Below, in pieces: positions 23,228 through 33,335 of a DNA stretch of 64,000 nt. The stretch comes from Aradus depressus (Eukaryota; Arthropoda; Insecta; Hemiptera; Aradidae), in contig OY759215.1 in NCBI GenBank assembly GCA_963662175.1, forward strand, positions 54,639,213-54,703,212, written 5' to 3'. The notes below the pieces were generated by a model. It made no database searches, was not told where the DNA came from, and saw nothing but the letters and a program-made list of their open reading frames with translations. The translations under genes were made by a program, and so were the position numbers. Positions within the stretch are counted from its first letter, which is position 1. Each line of letters opens with the position of its first letter.

Positions 23228-24602
23228 ATTACTTCCCCAGCTATAGGGGAAGTTATATAATCGATCAGAAATTCGATGTTGAATTATGACCGGAATTTCA
23301 TGTTTACCAGAGAGGGCTCAACTGAAAAACTCCAATAACTGTCTGTGTAATAAATGTATTGACATGAAATATCATGTTTAAATTGAAATCCCCATAACGA
23401 CGATACCTATGGATTTTCAGTCAAATCGCACAAAGAACAAGGGGCTTAACTCAAAACGGGTTCCAGGGGGAGGGCCAAAACTTAGTTGATTGCTGGAGAA
23501 GTACATTGCCTGTGACTTTTGTTTTGTCATAGTGGTAGGTAGTTCATCATTTCAATTATATACTCTGTCAGTTCTACTTCTGTAATTTTAAGATTTATTA
23601 AGTTAATTATCATGGTGATCAATATTAGGACTGTGATGCATATAAAGAGAGAGGTTGACGCAACGCCCTTGAACACTCGAAAAAAAACGAGACGAAACTT
23701 CTCCTTCCTTACTGCTCTCTGACACTTGGACAGGTTAAGGTCTGCAAAATTGCTGTCCATCATCTCATTCAAATAAAATGAATTCATCACCTCTTAAAGT
23801 TTCTCCATGGAGCCTTTTCTGAATAGAAATGTCTTTTATGTGAACGGACCGGTTAAAAACGAGTTCTTCTGAACGGGTGTGTAGGAAATTTTCCACTGCC
23901 CTGGTCAAAGGCCCCTCAGACATCTGGGTAAGATCATTTTGCTGATTTATCAAACGTACCGGTGGCCTTAAGATGAAACAAAATTAATTATTATAATGAT
24001 TCCTAAATTGTTTTTTCTTCACATTAAAAATTCGTTGCTAAATCACCGGCAATGTACTACCCCAGTACGAATTAACCAATTACGTTTTCGCTCTCTCACC
24101 AAAACTAATCTACAGTTTGTGCTAAAAATCGTTAGTTAACCTACATAGGTGCTTCGGAATCTTCATACTAAATTTTATGTCGAGACATTCATTACATCGG
24201 CAGTTATAAGAGTGAATTGAGTGAAGCCCCCTCACCTGATCCCCTCTACCCTTCGGCCGATTTTGTGGAAACGTAATAGGTGCCACCCTTATGGAGTTTT
24301 GAATTTAAATATAAAATTTCTTGTCGATACATTCATTACACAGGCAGTTATTGGGGTTTTTGAGTTGAGCTCCCTCTCTTCTCTTCTGCCGATTCCGTTG
24401 AAAATTATTACGTGTCGTCCTTATGGAACTTGGAATTTAATATATGGACAGTTTACATCCATACATTGTTTACATCGGCAGTTATTTAAGTTTTTGTGTT
24501 AAAACCTTTCGCAGATTTGGCGAAAATCGAAGTGACAACTCAACCTCGAATTTCTGACAGATCACATAACTTCCCTTTACTTCGTATAGCTGAGGAAGTA
24601 AT
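23228..24602. mobile_element. foldback family C, large copy with unique cargo
   Basis: The left terminus ATTACTTCCCCAGCTATA (23228) and the right terminus TATAGCTGAGGAAGTAAT (ending 24602) are inverted copies. The similarity runs inward through AGTTAT-T-ATC and CAGAAATTCGA. Inside, the arms carry sub-repeats in opposite orientation: 23290-23510 (AACTCCAATAACTG) and 24130-24500 (CGGCAGTTATAAGAGT and repeats). CATTGCC/GGCAATGTACT marks the inner ends near 23500 and 24045. About 525 bp between the arms is not shared with other copies. The layout is that of a foldback transposon. Confidence 0.75.
23527..23953 (-). CDS. unidentified ORF pair inside the foldback cargo
   Basis: Two minus frames overlap: 23765-23953 (62 codons, starting MINQQNDLTQMSEGPLTRAV) and 23527-23790 (87 codons). 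The second has a basic stretch (KCQRAVRKEKFR) followed by one hydrophobic segment of membrane-span length (SLFICITVLILITMIINL). Joined by one frame change they would make a protein of about 135 residues with a membrane anchor near its C-terminus. Composition is more balanced than in the surrounding arms, which argues for captured coding sequence. I recognise no family. It could be a decayed gene fragment, a captured host exon, or chance. Confidence 0.3.
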
Positions 24603-24771
24603 AATAAATGGCATTATGGCAATGATAAGAAAATGCAAGAAAAAAATAATAAATAAATAAAGAATTAAAAATAGAAGTGTCTATAAAACCATGAAGAATA
24701 TGTACAAAGTAATATATTTATAGAGTAAAATATGTACAATGGAGATAATACAAAAACGAAATGTATATATA
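24603..24771. other. short AT-rich spacer
   Basis: No feature recognised. Confidence 0.5.
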
Positions 24772-25739
24772 TTGTAGCATGTCTACCCCATGGACAATTA
24801 TTATCATTAATATACAGCAAGGACCAGTGACACTACGAGCGAATCGAGGCCACTTGGAGCTGATTAAAGAGGATTTTATTAAGAAGATTAATGCTCGGAA
24901 CTAGCGATGCCTGCGAGAGAATCGCGATCGCTAGGAGCGGAAACAAGAAACAAAGGATATAGAGGAAAGAAAGGAAGCAGGGTAATTGTTTGCATCCGGT
25001 GTTGCATGTACGGCAGGGCTGGCTAGTACACCTGCTGTTCTCAGAACCGGTGATCGGTGATTGGCTGGAGGTGGATTTGGCGGGAAATAACAACCAATAA
25101 GATGTCGGGATCCATCCCCCACCCCGAGTTGTGCCCGGGAAGAGGTCAGTCTTTCTTCTGCTGTCAACGTTCACTTCTCCTTCAGTGTTGGGGCCGCTAA
25201 GATCACGTCAGTTTATATTTTACAGTTTAAATATGTGATATCAGTCTACGTTGAGAGTTGGGGCCGCTAAGACCACGTCAGTTTATATTTTACAGTTTTA
25301 AATATGTGAGTAAATCAACTCCTTCTTCATGCTTGGGGCCGTTCAGGCCACATCGAACTAGTTAGTGAGATACAGTGTATTGCGGACGGTGTAAAGCCAG
25401 TGAAAAATGTAACTTCTAATGTAGCCTCGAAACCAGACAGATCTTCAAGAACTAGGTATGTGATTGGATGATTTCTGCGGGATGTCCAGATAAAGTGATC
25501 ACACCGTCATTGCCAGGGATATCATTATCGAGGTACCTCGTAGTTAAGTTATAATTAAGTCCTTCAGACATACGGCCAAAATTATACATTAAATTGTTTT
25601 TATTTTTAAATATAATATGTTCCCATTTAAAATGTATGTTCTTTTTAAAATAAATATGTTACAGTTCTAGGTTTGATTCATTCCATTCCCCCTCCACTCA
25701 TGCTTCTTCTAGTTGGCAACAGTAATTAGTTATTATTAA
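24772..25739 (+). mobile_element. candidate LTR-like segment
   Basis: Starts TGTAGCATGTCTACCCC. It includes a GC-richer part (24830-25180), tandem 70-bp repeats, an AATAAA at about 25650, and ends before ACTGGTGACAACTAC at 25741, which could be a primer-binding-type site. The overall build (TG start, mixed composition, poly-A signal near the end) suggests a solo or truncated LTR. No second copy lies in the window and no clear CA end or target duplication was found, so the limits are uncertain. Confidence 0.3.
25186..25360 (+). repeat. 70-bp tandem duplication with GTTGGGGCCGCTAAG
   Basis: GTTGGGGCCGCTAAGATCAC followed by GTCAGTTTATATTTTACAG occurs at about 25186 and again 70 bp later with minor changes; a third, partial GCTTGGGGCCGTTCAGGCCAC lies at about 25333. 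Each copy includes a TATATTTTA box-like string. Confidence 0.8.
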
Positions 25740-27779
25740 TTACTGGTGACAACTACACGTTAGGAACTTGTAACCGTTCTTCCCGTGCGGAGTGTACTCA
25801 GCTATCCAAGGCAATTTTTCATTTAAAGTCGCGTTTTAATAATTTTCAGTTTTAATAATTTTCCGACATTAATTTTATTTTTACTAATTAAGTAATACAC
25901 ACACTCTCCCACGCAGGATGAAAACGTTTACAATATATATGTTGTATAGTAATAAAAAATGTAAATAAATTCAGCTCGTGATCTGGGAGGCCATCCTCAT
26001 CGCTCTAACTTAACGGAAGCAGGGGAGGAAACAGTAGCCTGGGGGATCATCCGTACCACCTTGCTCTGCCAGCCTCTGCCTAGCAGTGGTGGCAGACCGA
26101 GAGAAACAGCTGAATGTGAATACTTGAGAGCAGAAACTGGCCGGTGCCAGCACTCCCTAAATTATAGCTACTTTAATGTAACATGCCTCTCGGCCAGCAG
26201 CGCCTCGATTTTCGGGTGGGAGAATGAGATGACAAAGATTGCGCAAACGAAATTCGATAAAACGAAATTTTTGAAGGAAAGTTTAGAAAACGGTACTGAA
26301 TGAGATCGTTGACAAAAGGAATCTTATGGTTATTATGAAGGGTGTACAATGTACAAGAAAGAAGTTAGTTAGCCACTGATTGAGAATCAGTCAATGGACA
26401 TCAACAAGTTATTTCTGTCAAGTGTTTAACAATGGTGTTTAACAAAGTTCACTATTTAGATCGACTGATAGGCATAATGACAGTTAAGTGATCTCTCTTC
26501 AATAATAGAGAACACATCAACAGTCCTTGGTTGTCATCTAGGAGACTAGGCCTCCTCACCAGATGTGTTTACATCAGGCGGTAACTAAACTGTTGTCCCA
26601 GTGGGCAAAACAACAGTTAGCGTACATCTAATATTTAGAAGTGCCCATTGAGTACATCTACCCGACTGATCCTCCTAGGAGCAGACTTCAAGCTTGTTTC
26701 CTACCGTCATGTTCAAATAGTTACGACTCTCTTACCACTTTTACTGAGCTAAGGCAATGACAACATTAATAAAATGATAACATGAAACATTTTAATATTA
26801 TTATCATTCTTTGAGTCAAATAATAAACTGTTGCATTACGTTTGAAAATTTAGTCAGGTTTTTACCTTCTTATACCTTTAGTATAGCAATGAACTTGAAA
26901 TATGAGATGTCAAATATGCTAACTTAGATTTTGGCCCAAATCACACCAAAATTAATCACTTTACTTCGGAGTCTAAGTAAATTTGACAAGATCACTTATA
27001 TTTGAATAAAACAATACAATCAAAAATATCTTCACAAAAAGCTGTATACAAATCTGAAAAGTAGATTTTATATAAAACACGATTTTTCGAAGGCCGCCCT
27101 GCGAAATACGTACCGAAATCCATCTAAGACGTTTGCTTGATTTACTCGAAAATGGTTAGGCCTATGAATAAATAGGTTTTCATCTGAAATGTCCCTTATT
27201 CAATTTTCAATGCCAATTAGCCGTTAGATTTAAATTGGGTCCACACAACCAATGTTATAGCGTTTCAAACAATCTACATAAATTCCCTTAGGAAATAGTT
27301 CTAAATAAATGTATAAATTGTAACGCAAGCAACGAATTTTAGTTTTTTATTATTGGTAGTTTTTTAATAAAAAGGATATACGATTGTAAAATGGATTTTT
27401 TTTCTTCTTAATTGAAAAGAGAATGATTTAATTTTTGCCAAAATTTTAGCGGGCTTCTTTGAAGAGTCCTCAGCTGAAACAAGGTAGTAGGTATAATGTT
27501 CAGATGTCACCATTTGTTATGTTATCTTTGTTTATTTATTTCGCCATAATCAATATTAGTTGTTTTTATCATGAGGCTGATAACTCTAAAGATCGTTGAA
27601 CCGTACACATTCGTTAGAAGACACACACGTGCATTCAGATTTAAGTTTTCATTGTTATGCATATTTCATTGTGGACAGTTTAGTTGCATATTTAAGATGG
27701 TAAATTGTTTCTTCTTCTCGTTATATACAACGGTAGTTCTCTTCTATATTATGCTATTAGCAGGTTATTAACTATAATG
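25740..27779. other. unassigned spacer
   Basis: About 2 kb. An 80-codon plus ORF at 26061-26303 lies in more balanced sequence (25980-26320) but has no recognisable domain. The remainder is AT-rich with no supported gene. Confidence 0.4.
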
Positions 27780-28080
27780 GGGGCGCCGGTAGCTCAGAGG
27801 CACCATTCTTGTCCACTGAGCTCAAGATCGCGGGTTCCAAATCCGGCCGAGGTCCCTTAGTTTTTTTTTTATCTGGGAGGTGAAAAAAATCTTGAGCACG
27901 CCGTCCTTCGGATGGGACGTTAAGCAACGGTCCGGAGCCTGTACGATGTCAGGTACTCGTTAAAGACCCCTACCCTAGGTGAATAAACCTGGGTTGGCAA
28001 AACCTAGGACTCACACAGTAGATTGAGTCTTGGCGATATGACCACATAGTTAAAGCCCGGGCGTGAGTCACAGTAACTAA
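27780..28080 (+). mobile_element. SINE-I copy, plus orientation
   Basis: Head GGGCGCCGGTAGCTCAGAGG with B-box GGGTTCCAAATCC, then CCGTCCTTCGGATGGGACG, CCTGTACGATGTCAGGTACTC and AAAGCCCGGGCGTGAGTCAC. A segment before the end is deleted compared with the 17502 and 48277 copies. Confidence 0.88.
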
Positions 28081-28625
28081 CTTGAAGCAGGTTAGTCACA
28101 TATCTGCCAGACTGGTAACTTAAATTAGATAGCCCGAACAAAGAATAACATTTTTATTACTTATAATACCAATTTTAATTATATAAATAATATAAAAATT
28201 ATATTATCGTATATATATATCCCCTCTTTTCCGAAGAAATATTATTAAAATTTTCGCTCCACCCCTCATCCCTCTCTCTTCAAAATTTTAATATGCCTCA
28301 TGACTTATGTTTCAACCTAGCTTATATGGAAGCGGAATGTGAAATTTCAATCAAACGTTAAAACACTTATGTCCCCCCTCCATCAAGATTCCACATTGTC
28401 TCTGTTCGAACCGGGATTATAAGAATACAATTTTTGAAATTTTAACATTGAAATTTTTGACATTTATTTTATGTTTCGGGCCCCCAGAACCCCTCTGCCG
28501 TTCGAAATGTTGGCACGCCTCTTATAGCCTATGTTTCAATCAGGTTTATAAGGCTGCTACGACATAGGAAATACCCTGAAAATCCGATCAACCGTAAAGA
28601 ACTCATGTTCTTATGTTTCAGATAT
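28081..28625 (+). repeat. interspersed repeat related to 6105-6690
   Basis: AGCAGGTTAGTCACATATCTGCC and TTAGATAGCCCGAACAAAG match 6131 onward. Later parts repeat the motif of a poly-C/T tract, 'TCAACCTAGCTTATATGG' and 'CCGATCAACCGTAAAGAACT', related to the 141-bp units at 33-48 kb. Confidence 0.55.
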
Positions 28626-29534
28626 AGACAGAAGTATATAATATATTTAGATGAAGAAAATGAGGAAAAATCAGGGCCCGCCCATCCTTTTCTACTGCCC
28701 TAAGCTTGTCCCAAAAAACGGCTACAGTAAGAAGATATATACATTTGTGATTGGCAAGAGAGAAAAAGTAATGTCCTCAATATTACTAAAAAAATGATTA
28801 TTATTAAATAATAATAACGTAGGTACTTATCACAATAGAAACAGATTTTGTAAATATACTAATTTTTTTAAATAAATACATTTGTAAAATAGGTAAAATA
28901 ATGTACCGTTTTCGCCGCTTTTTAATTTGCCGCTCTAGGAAGCATCCCCCCCCCCATAATTTCGACCACAAAATATACTGCTAACGAGCTGTTTTCGACT
29001 GCAGCTCGTCCTTTCCCTTAATTTTTCTCTGCTTCCATTTTCCCCAGTGATAGTGAAGTGAACGACCTCAATTGATCCGGAACTAAAAAGAAATACGAAG
29101 CGGGAAAAACTGAAAATAGACTACCCTAAGTGTGTAGTTCTACTTTTGTTTTGGCAAATATCCAAAATTTCACTTCCTATGTTTTGAAACATTGGGTTGT
29201 TGTAACATCATCTTTGTATGTTGTGTGTGAAGTCTAGCAATAAACATCTTTAATGAATATGACCTTCGTTAATCGTTTAACGCTTATAACTGCAAGGCGG
29301 TGTTATTACAAAATTGAAAATAACTCCTACGGGTGATGTTTGTTGATTTATAATTATTATAATTAGTGAATCCATGGGTCAGTGACCTCGCGAACACAAC
29401 AAAAAAATGTACATATTTCTTAATTTTTTTTTTATTCTTTTTATTTTACTAGTCCAGCGTATTATATGCTATGCTAGTAGGTATACATATATACATACAA
29501 TAAATAACATACAAAATAACAGATTGGCGTCGTC
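28626..29534. other. unassigned spacer
   Basis: No gene recognised; a C-run lies at 28947-28956. Confidence 0.45.
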
Positions 29535-29798
29535 TCATCTTGAGAACCAGCTAGGACTGCTTATAGAAGTGAACAAAGAGATAAAAATAAAAGATGAATG
29601 TAAAAGATAATTCCGAGAATGGCTAACAATTATGAAAGTAAACTTGAACTCTTGGTCACTAGGGGAGGATGTGTTGAGGGAGCCGTGGCTTGAGTCTTGG
29701 TGCTGGAGTGTCTTCCCTAGTTCATAATACGCTGGTCCTGCCGCTGTTTTTAGGGAATCCAGAAACTTCTTGGTAACCCTCTTCACGAAGTCTATATT
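29535..29798 (-). CDS. unidentified minus-strand ORF, possible exon
   Basis: The minus frame from about 29795 reads KKFLDSLKTAAGPAYYELGK, then a Ser-rich stretch (DSSHGSLNTSSPSDQ), before turning into AT-biased sequence. The first 50 codons look more protein-like than the surroundings, and an AG (plus-strand CT near 29790) could be a splice acceptor. No family is recognised and no partner exon seen. It may be spurious. Confidence 0.2.
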   Translation of the reverse strand, partial: NIDFVKRVTKKFLDSLKTAAGPAYYELGKTLQHQDSSHGSLNTSSPSDQEFKFTFIIVSHSRNYLLHSSFIFISLFTSISSPSWFSR

Positions 29799-29872
29799 TA
29801 AATAATGTAACTGTATTTTCGTGAAGTCTGTAGTCGTATTTTGTATTTTATTTATTTTAGCGTATATAATAA

Positions 29873-29891
29873 AGGGGGGAGGGGAGGGGAT
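29873..29891 (+). other. G-run cluster, quadruplex-capable
   Basis: Three G-runs of six, four and four bases separated by single A's, then ATGG. One of the runs can be split, so a quadruplex is possible. Isolated; no gene context. Confidence 0.5.
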
Positions 29892-30859
29892 GGATTTAGA
29901 GTATCAATCTCAAGTTCATTTTATAATGACACTGCCATATGACATTGTAATAATACTATATATTATATGTATGTAGATATACCTACATATACTTATAAAT
30001 ACATACACGATAAATAGGTATATGGTTCCCAATTACACTTCAAACTCCTATGAACTAAACTAAATCAACCGATACCAATCTGTTTGTTTTTAAGTAACGT
30101 ACCAGATAGTTTTTTAATTACGCAAACATTATATTTAAAAAAAATTATTTTGTAAATTGATTTTCTCAATTGAAGAAAGATATTTAGTTTTTTATTAGTT
30201 TTAAGAAAATCTTTCCAGTACAAGACAATTCGTTCCGGAAAAAATGAATGTATATAACAACTTTAGGTTGATAATTTATAATGGTATTTTGTTTATTTCA
30301 ATATAATGTAGAGACCTTTGAAATAGTGTGTCATATACTCGGCATGTTGGTTACCATGCGGCATACAATAAATAATTCTTAAGATATTTTGTAACATTCC
30401 ATAACTCAGGAGCCTTTCAAAAATGATGTGTCACGTATCCAGTTCAGTCGTCATAGGGTCTATGTTTTAATAAGATGATTCTAGATACGTGCTTAATTGT
30501 TTTTATAATTTTGGAACATAGAAGGATGTGAGAGCTTAAACCAGTCCGCTGAGCAGCAGTTTCTTACTTGCCTACACGTTTGCTGATACAATAATAATAA
30601 TAATAATAATATCATTATTTGGAAATATAATATGTCTTATTTGATGTAACCTAGTGACTCTTCCAGGCAACGCCATGTACTACGACTGGTATTAACACAT
30701 TTGTTTTCATGTGGTTATGGTGTCAATAAAATATACTGTTGGATTGATACCTCCGTATTAGTTACTTAACAAGTACATCCACCTACCGATCGAGAAATAA
30801 ACTAGTTTTCTTTTGTATAACGCTAAAAAATAAATTTAAAAACATACATTTAGGCGTAG
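29892..30859. other. AT-rich spacer
   Basis: Contains an (AAT)n microsatellite at about 30589-30608. No gene recognised. Confidence 0.45.
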
Positions 30860-31216
30860 TCAAGGTCCACGCCGCAGATTTTTGCTGAAAACGTCGGGAT
30901 AAAATAATTTTTCATTTTCTTTTCGATGCTGCCGTAGCTCTTTCATTTCCTCGGCACTAGACTTTTTAGGTTTTTTAAATTCCTTTTGATGCGAGCTTTC
31001 CTCTGATTTGCGTTTTCTATAATTCCGCGCATATTTACGATTCATATGAGTCGACATCATTAATTTTTTTACAATTTTCAATTTAATACAGATTTTTACA
31101 CATATTTCGGCGAATATTTTTATTGTTTCACTTTGAGTCCTAGTTGTGCTCCTCAAGCTCTTTACAATGACACCCGAATCTAAACTCGTCAAAATCCTAT
31201 CTAAACGCGTTATCAC
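30860..31216 (-). CDS. unidentified 118-residue basic protein, candidate gene or transposon fragment
   Basis: A complete minus ORF from ATG at 31216 to TGA at 30860. The N-terminal 50 residues are mixed; the middle is strongly basic (NRKYARNYRKRKSEES, then KKPKKSSAEEMKELRQHRKE), like a nuclear localisation signal plus charged helix, and the end reads LFYPDVFSKNLRRGP. Strings of the type RNYRKRKxEES occur at the start of Helitron/PIF1-like and some other transposon proteins, so a truncated transposon ORF is one possibility. Upstream (31217-31480) the sequence is less AT-rich and includes TGACGT-type and TTATCGATT strings, compatible with a promoter. No homologue is recognised. It is uncertain whether this is real. 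Confidence 0.35.
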   Translation of the reverse strand: MITRLDRILTSLDSGVIVKSLRSTTRTQSETIKIFAEICVKICIKLKIVKKLMMSTHMNRKYARNYRKRKSEESSHQKEFKKPKKSSAEEMKELRQHRKENEKLFYPDVFSKNLRRGP

Positions 31217-32480
31217 GCTACACTAATTTCTAATTTTACACAACGCTAATTCGCAACAATCATCCGCCGGCACCCACACTAGCCCGATAACGTCACAGGC
31301 AAAACAAACACTGCACAACAAACACGTACAGACATGCTCTATCCATTGTGACCTCAACCGTTGTTATCGCATTATTAGTCTCGTAGTTATTATCGATTGA
31401 AATCTGACGGTATTTTATAACACAAGAAAGTGTGACCGGCTATCACTGTGCTTAACGAGCGAATAGACGTTTTCACGTCAAAAAAGTCGCTTTTAATTTT
31501 GAAAATTTATCTATAATGCATTCATAATCCAACTGCGTTGCAAAGCCTTTTTCTATGAACAAAATGGATAAATCCATTAGCTGATTGACTACGAAGAAGC
31601 CCTAAATAATTTTTGGAACAGTTTCCATGTTATACTCGTCTATCAAAGATAGGTAAATCCTCAGATTTAAATATTTTAGTATTCTCATGTAATCTTTTTG
31701 TTAAACGTGCAAACATCATTTCACGCACATCACATAAAAATTAGTTTATCTTTATAAAATTTAACAATTTTAGTCTTTATTATACAAGGGGAAGAACATA
31801 TTTCAGATCAAAAAAATGCATAACTCAGCAACGGGGATTTTCAATTTGAAATTTGAGCCCTCTTCCCTAACTGATAAATAACAATTGACAAACTAACTTA
31901 GTTCATAACTAAAACTGACGATGATGTAATGCCGATACCCGTCGTATATGTATATACAATTTTAGTGGGCTAGACAATATTTCAGTTTTCAGTTCTTTGT
32001 CAACAAAATAATAGCAACCTCTAATGAGAGTGTTATTTTTATTAGCCTAAAGAAGAGTTTTTAATAGGCCCCAGTAAAGAACTACATTTGAGTAGTTATA
32101 TTTTCGTAATATCTATAATTTGGTGTCTATTTGATTCAAATAATTGCTAATCATGTTGTTTGAGCTGAACTTCGCGACTATACTTAAAGATATATTCAAT
32201 AGCGGGTATGAATATATTCAATTGTATTAAAACATAATGTCTTAATTGGTTAAACATTATGAGCTCTAGTACACACTCCAAAAAAGAGGATAATTACAGA
32301 ATTTTCGAACATATTAAAAGAAGCTTCAATTAAAAACAAAAGAAAAAAGTGATCGAATCACTGATGATTGCCCAATGACTGCTAAAAACATACGTTTTCT
32401 TTATTTTTATTTAATAACAGTGATCACTACCCTCTAGATTAGTGAGTCAATGAGTCACTTAATTTTATATATTATTTTTA
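31217..32480. other. spacer before the repeat array
   Basis: 31217-31480 may be the 5' region of the minus ORF at 30860-31216. The rest is AT-rich with no recognised feature. Confidence 0.4.
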
Positions 32481-32633
32481 TACTAGCAGTAATACCCGGC
32501 GTTGCCCGGGGAACTTTGACTTTTCTACTATTATCTCCTATAAGTCTTTTAAATTCTTCAACAGTACATTCATGATGTTATAATTTTTAATTATTCATAC
32601 GGAATAAGGCTTATAGTCCTTCAACGTCAAACA

Positions 32634-33335
32634 TCACAGCTAGTATGCGTCTTTCAACGGCGGAAACCACAGATAGTGAATACTTAGCATCGCTGGACAT
32701 CCTAGCCAGTGCGTACTTAAGAACGCTATTGACCGCAGCTAGTATGTGCCTCGCAAGAGCGGACCCCACAGCTAGTACGAAGTTAGGAACGCTGGGCATC
32801 ACAGCTAGTAAGTGTCTTGCAACAGCGGACCCCACAGCTAGTACGTAGTTAGACCCACTGGGCATCACAGCTAGTATGTGTTTTGCAACGGCGGACCCCA
32901 CAGCTAGTACGTAGTTAGAAACGCTGAGCATCACAGCTAGTATGCTTTTGCAACGACGGACCCCACAGCTAGTACGTTTTTAGGAACGCTGGGCCCTACA
33001 GGTAGTAGGTGCCTTGCAACTGCGGACCCCACAGCTAGTACCTACGTAGTTAAATACGCTGGGCCACACTGCTAGCGCCTTGCAACAGCAGACCCCACAG
33101 CTAGTACGTAATTAGGAACGCTGGGCATCACAGCTAGTAAATGTCTTGTAGGTGCCTTGCAACAGCGAACCCCACAGCCAGTACATAGTTAGGAACGCTG
33201 GGGCTGAGCACTACAGTTAGTAAGTGCCTTGCAACAGCGGACCCCACAGCTAGTACGATATTAGGAACGCTGGGCATCACAGCTAGTAAATGTCTTGCAA
33301 CAGTGAACCCCACAGCGAATACATAGTTACTACTA
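32634..33335 (+). repeat. 33/66-bp minisatellite (block 1)
   Basis: Alternating half-units, each starting CACAGCTAGTA: type A continues AGTGCCTTGCAACAGCGGAC, type B continues CGTAGTTAGGAACGCTGGGC. The 33-bp period keeps three reading frames in register, so long repeat-peptide ORFs appear on the minus strand. Confidence 0.9.

Noticed and set aside
24833..25174. Two overlapping minus ORFs of 113 and 78 codons
   Set aside because: They overlap in different frames within a GC-richer patch and show no domain; better explained as LTR-like non-coding sequence.
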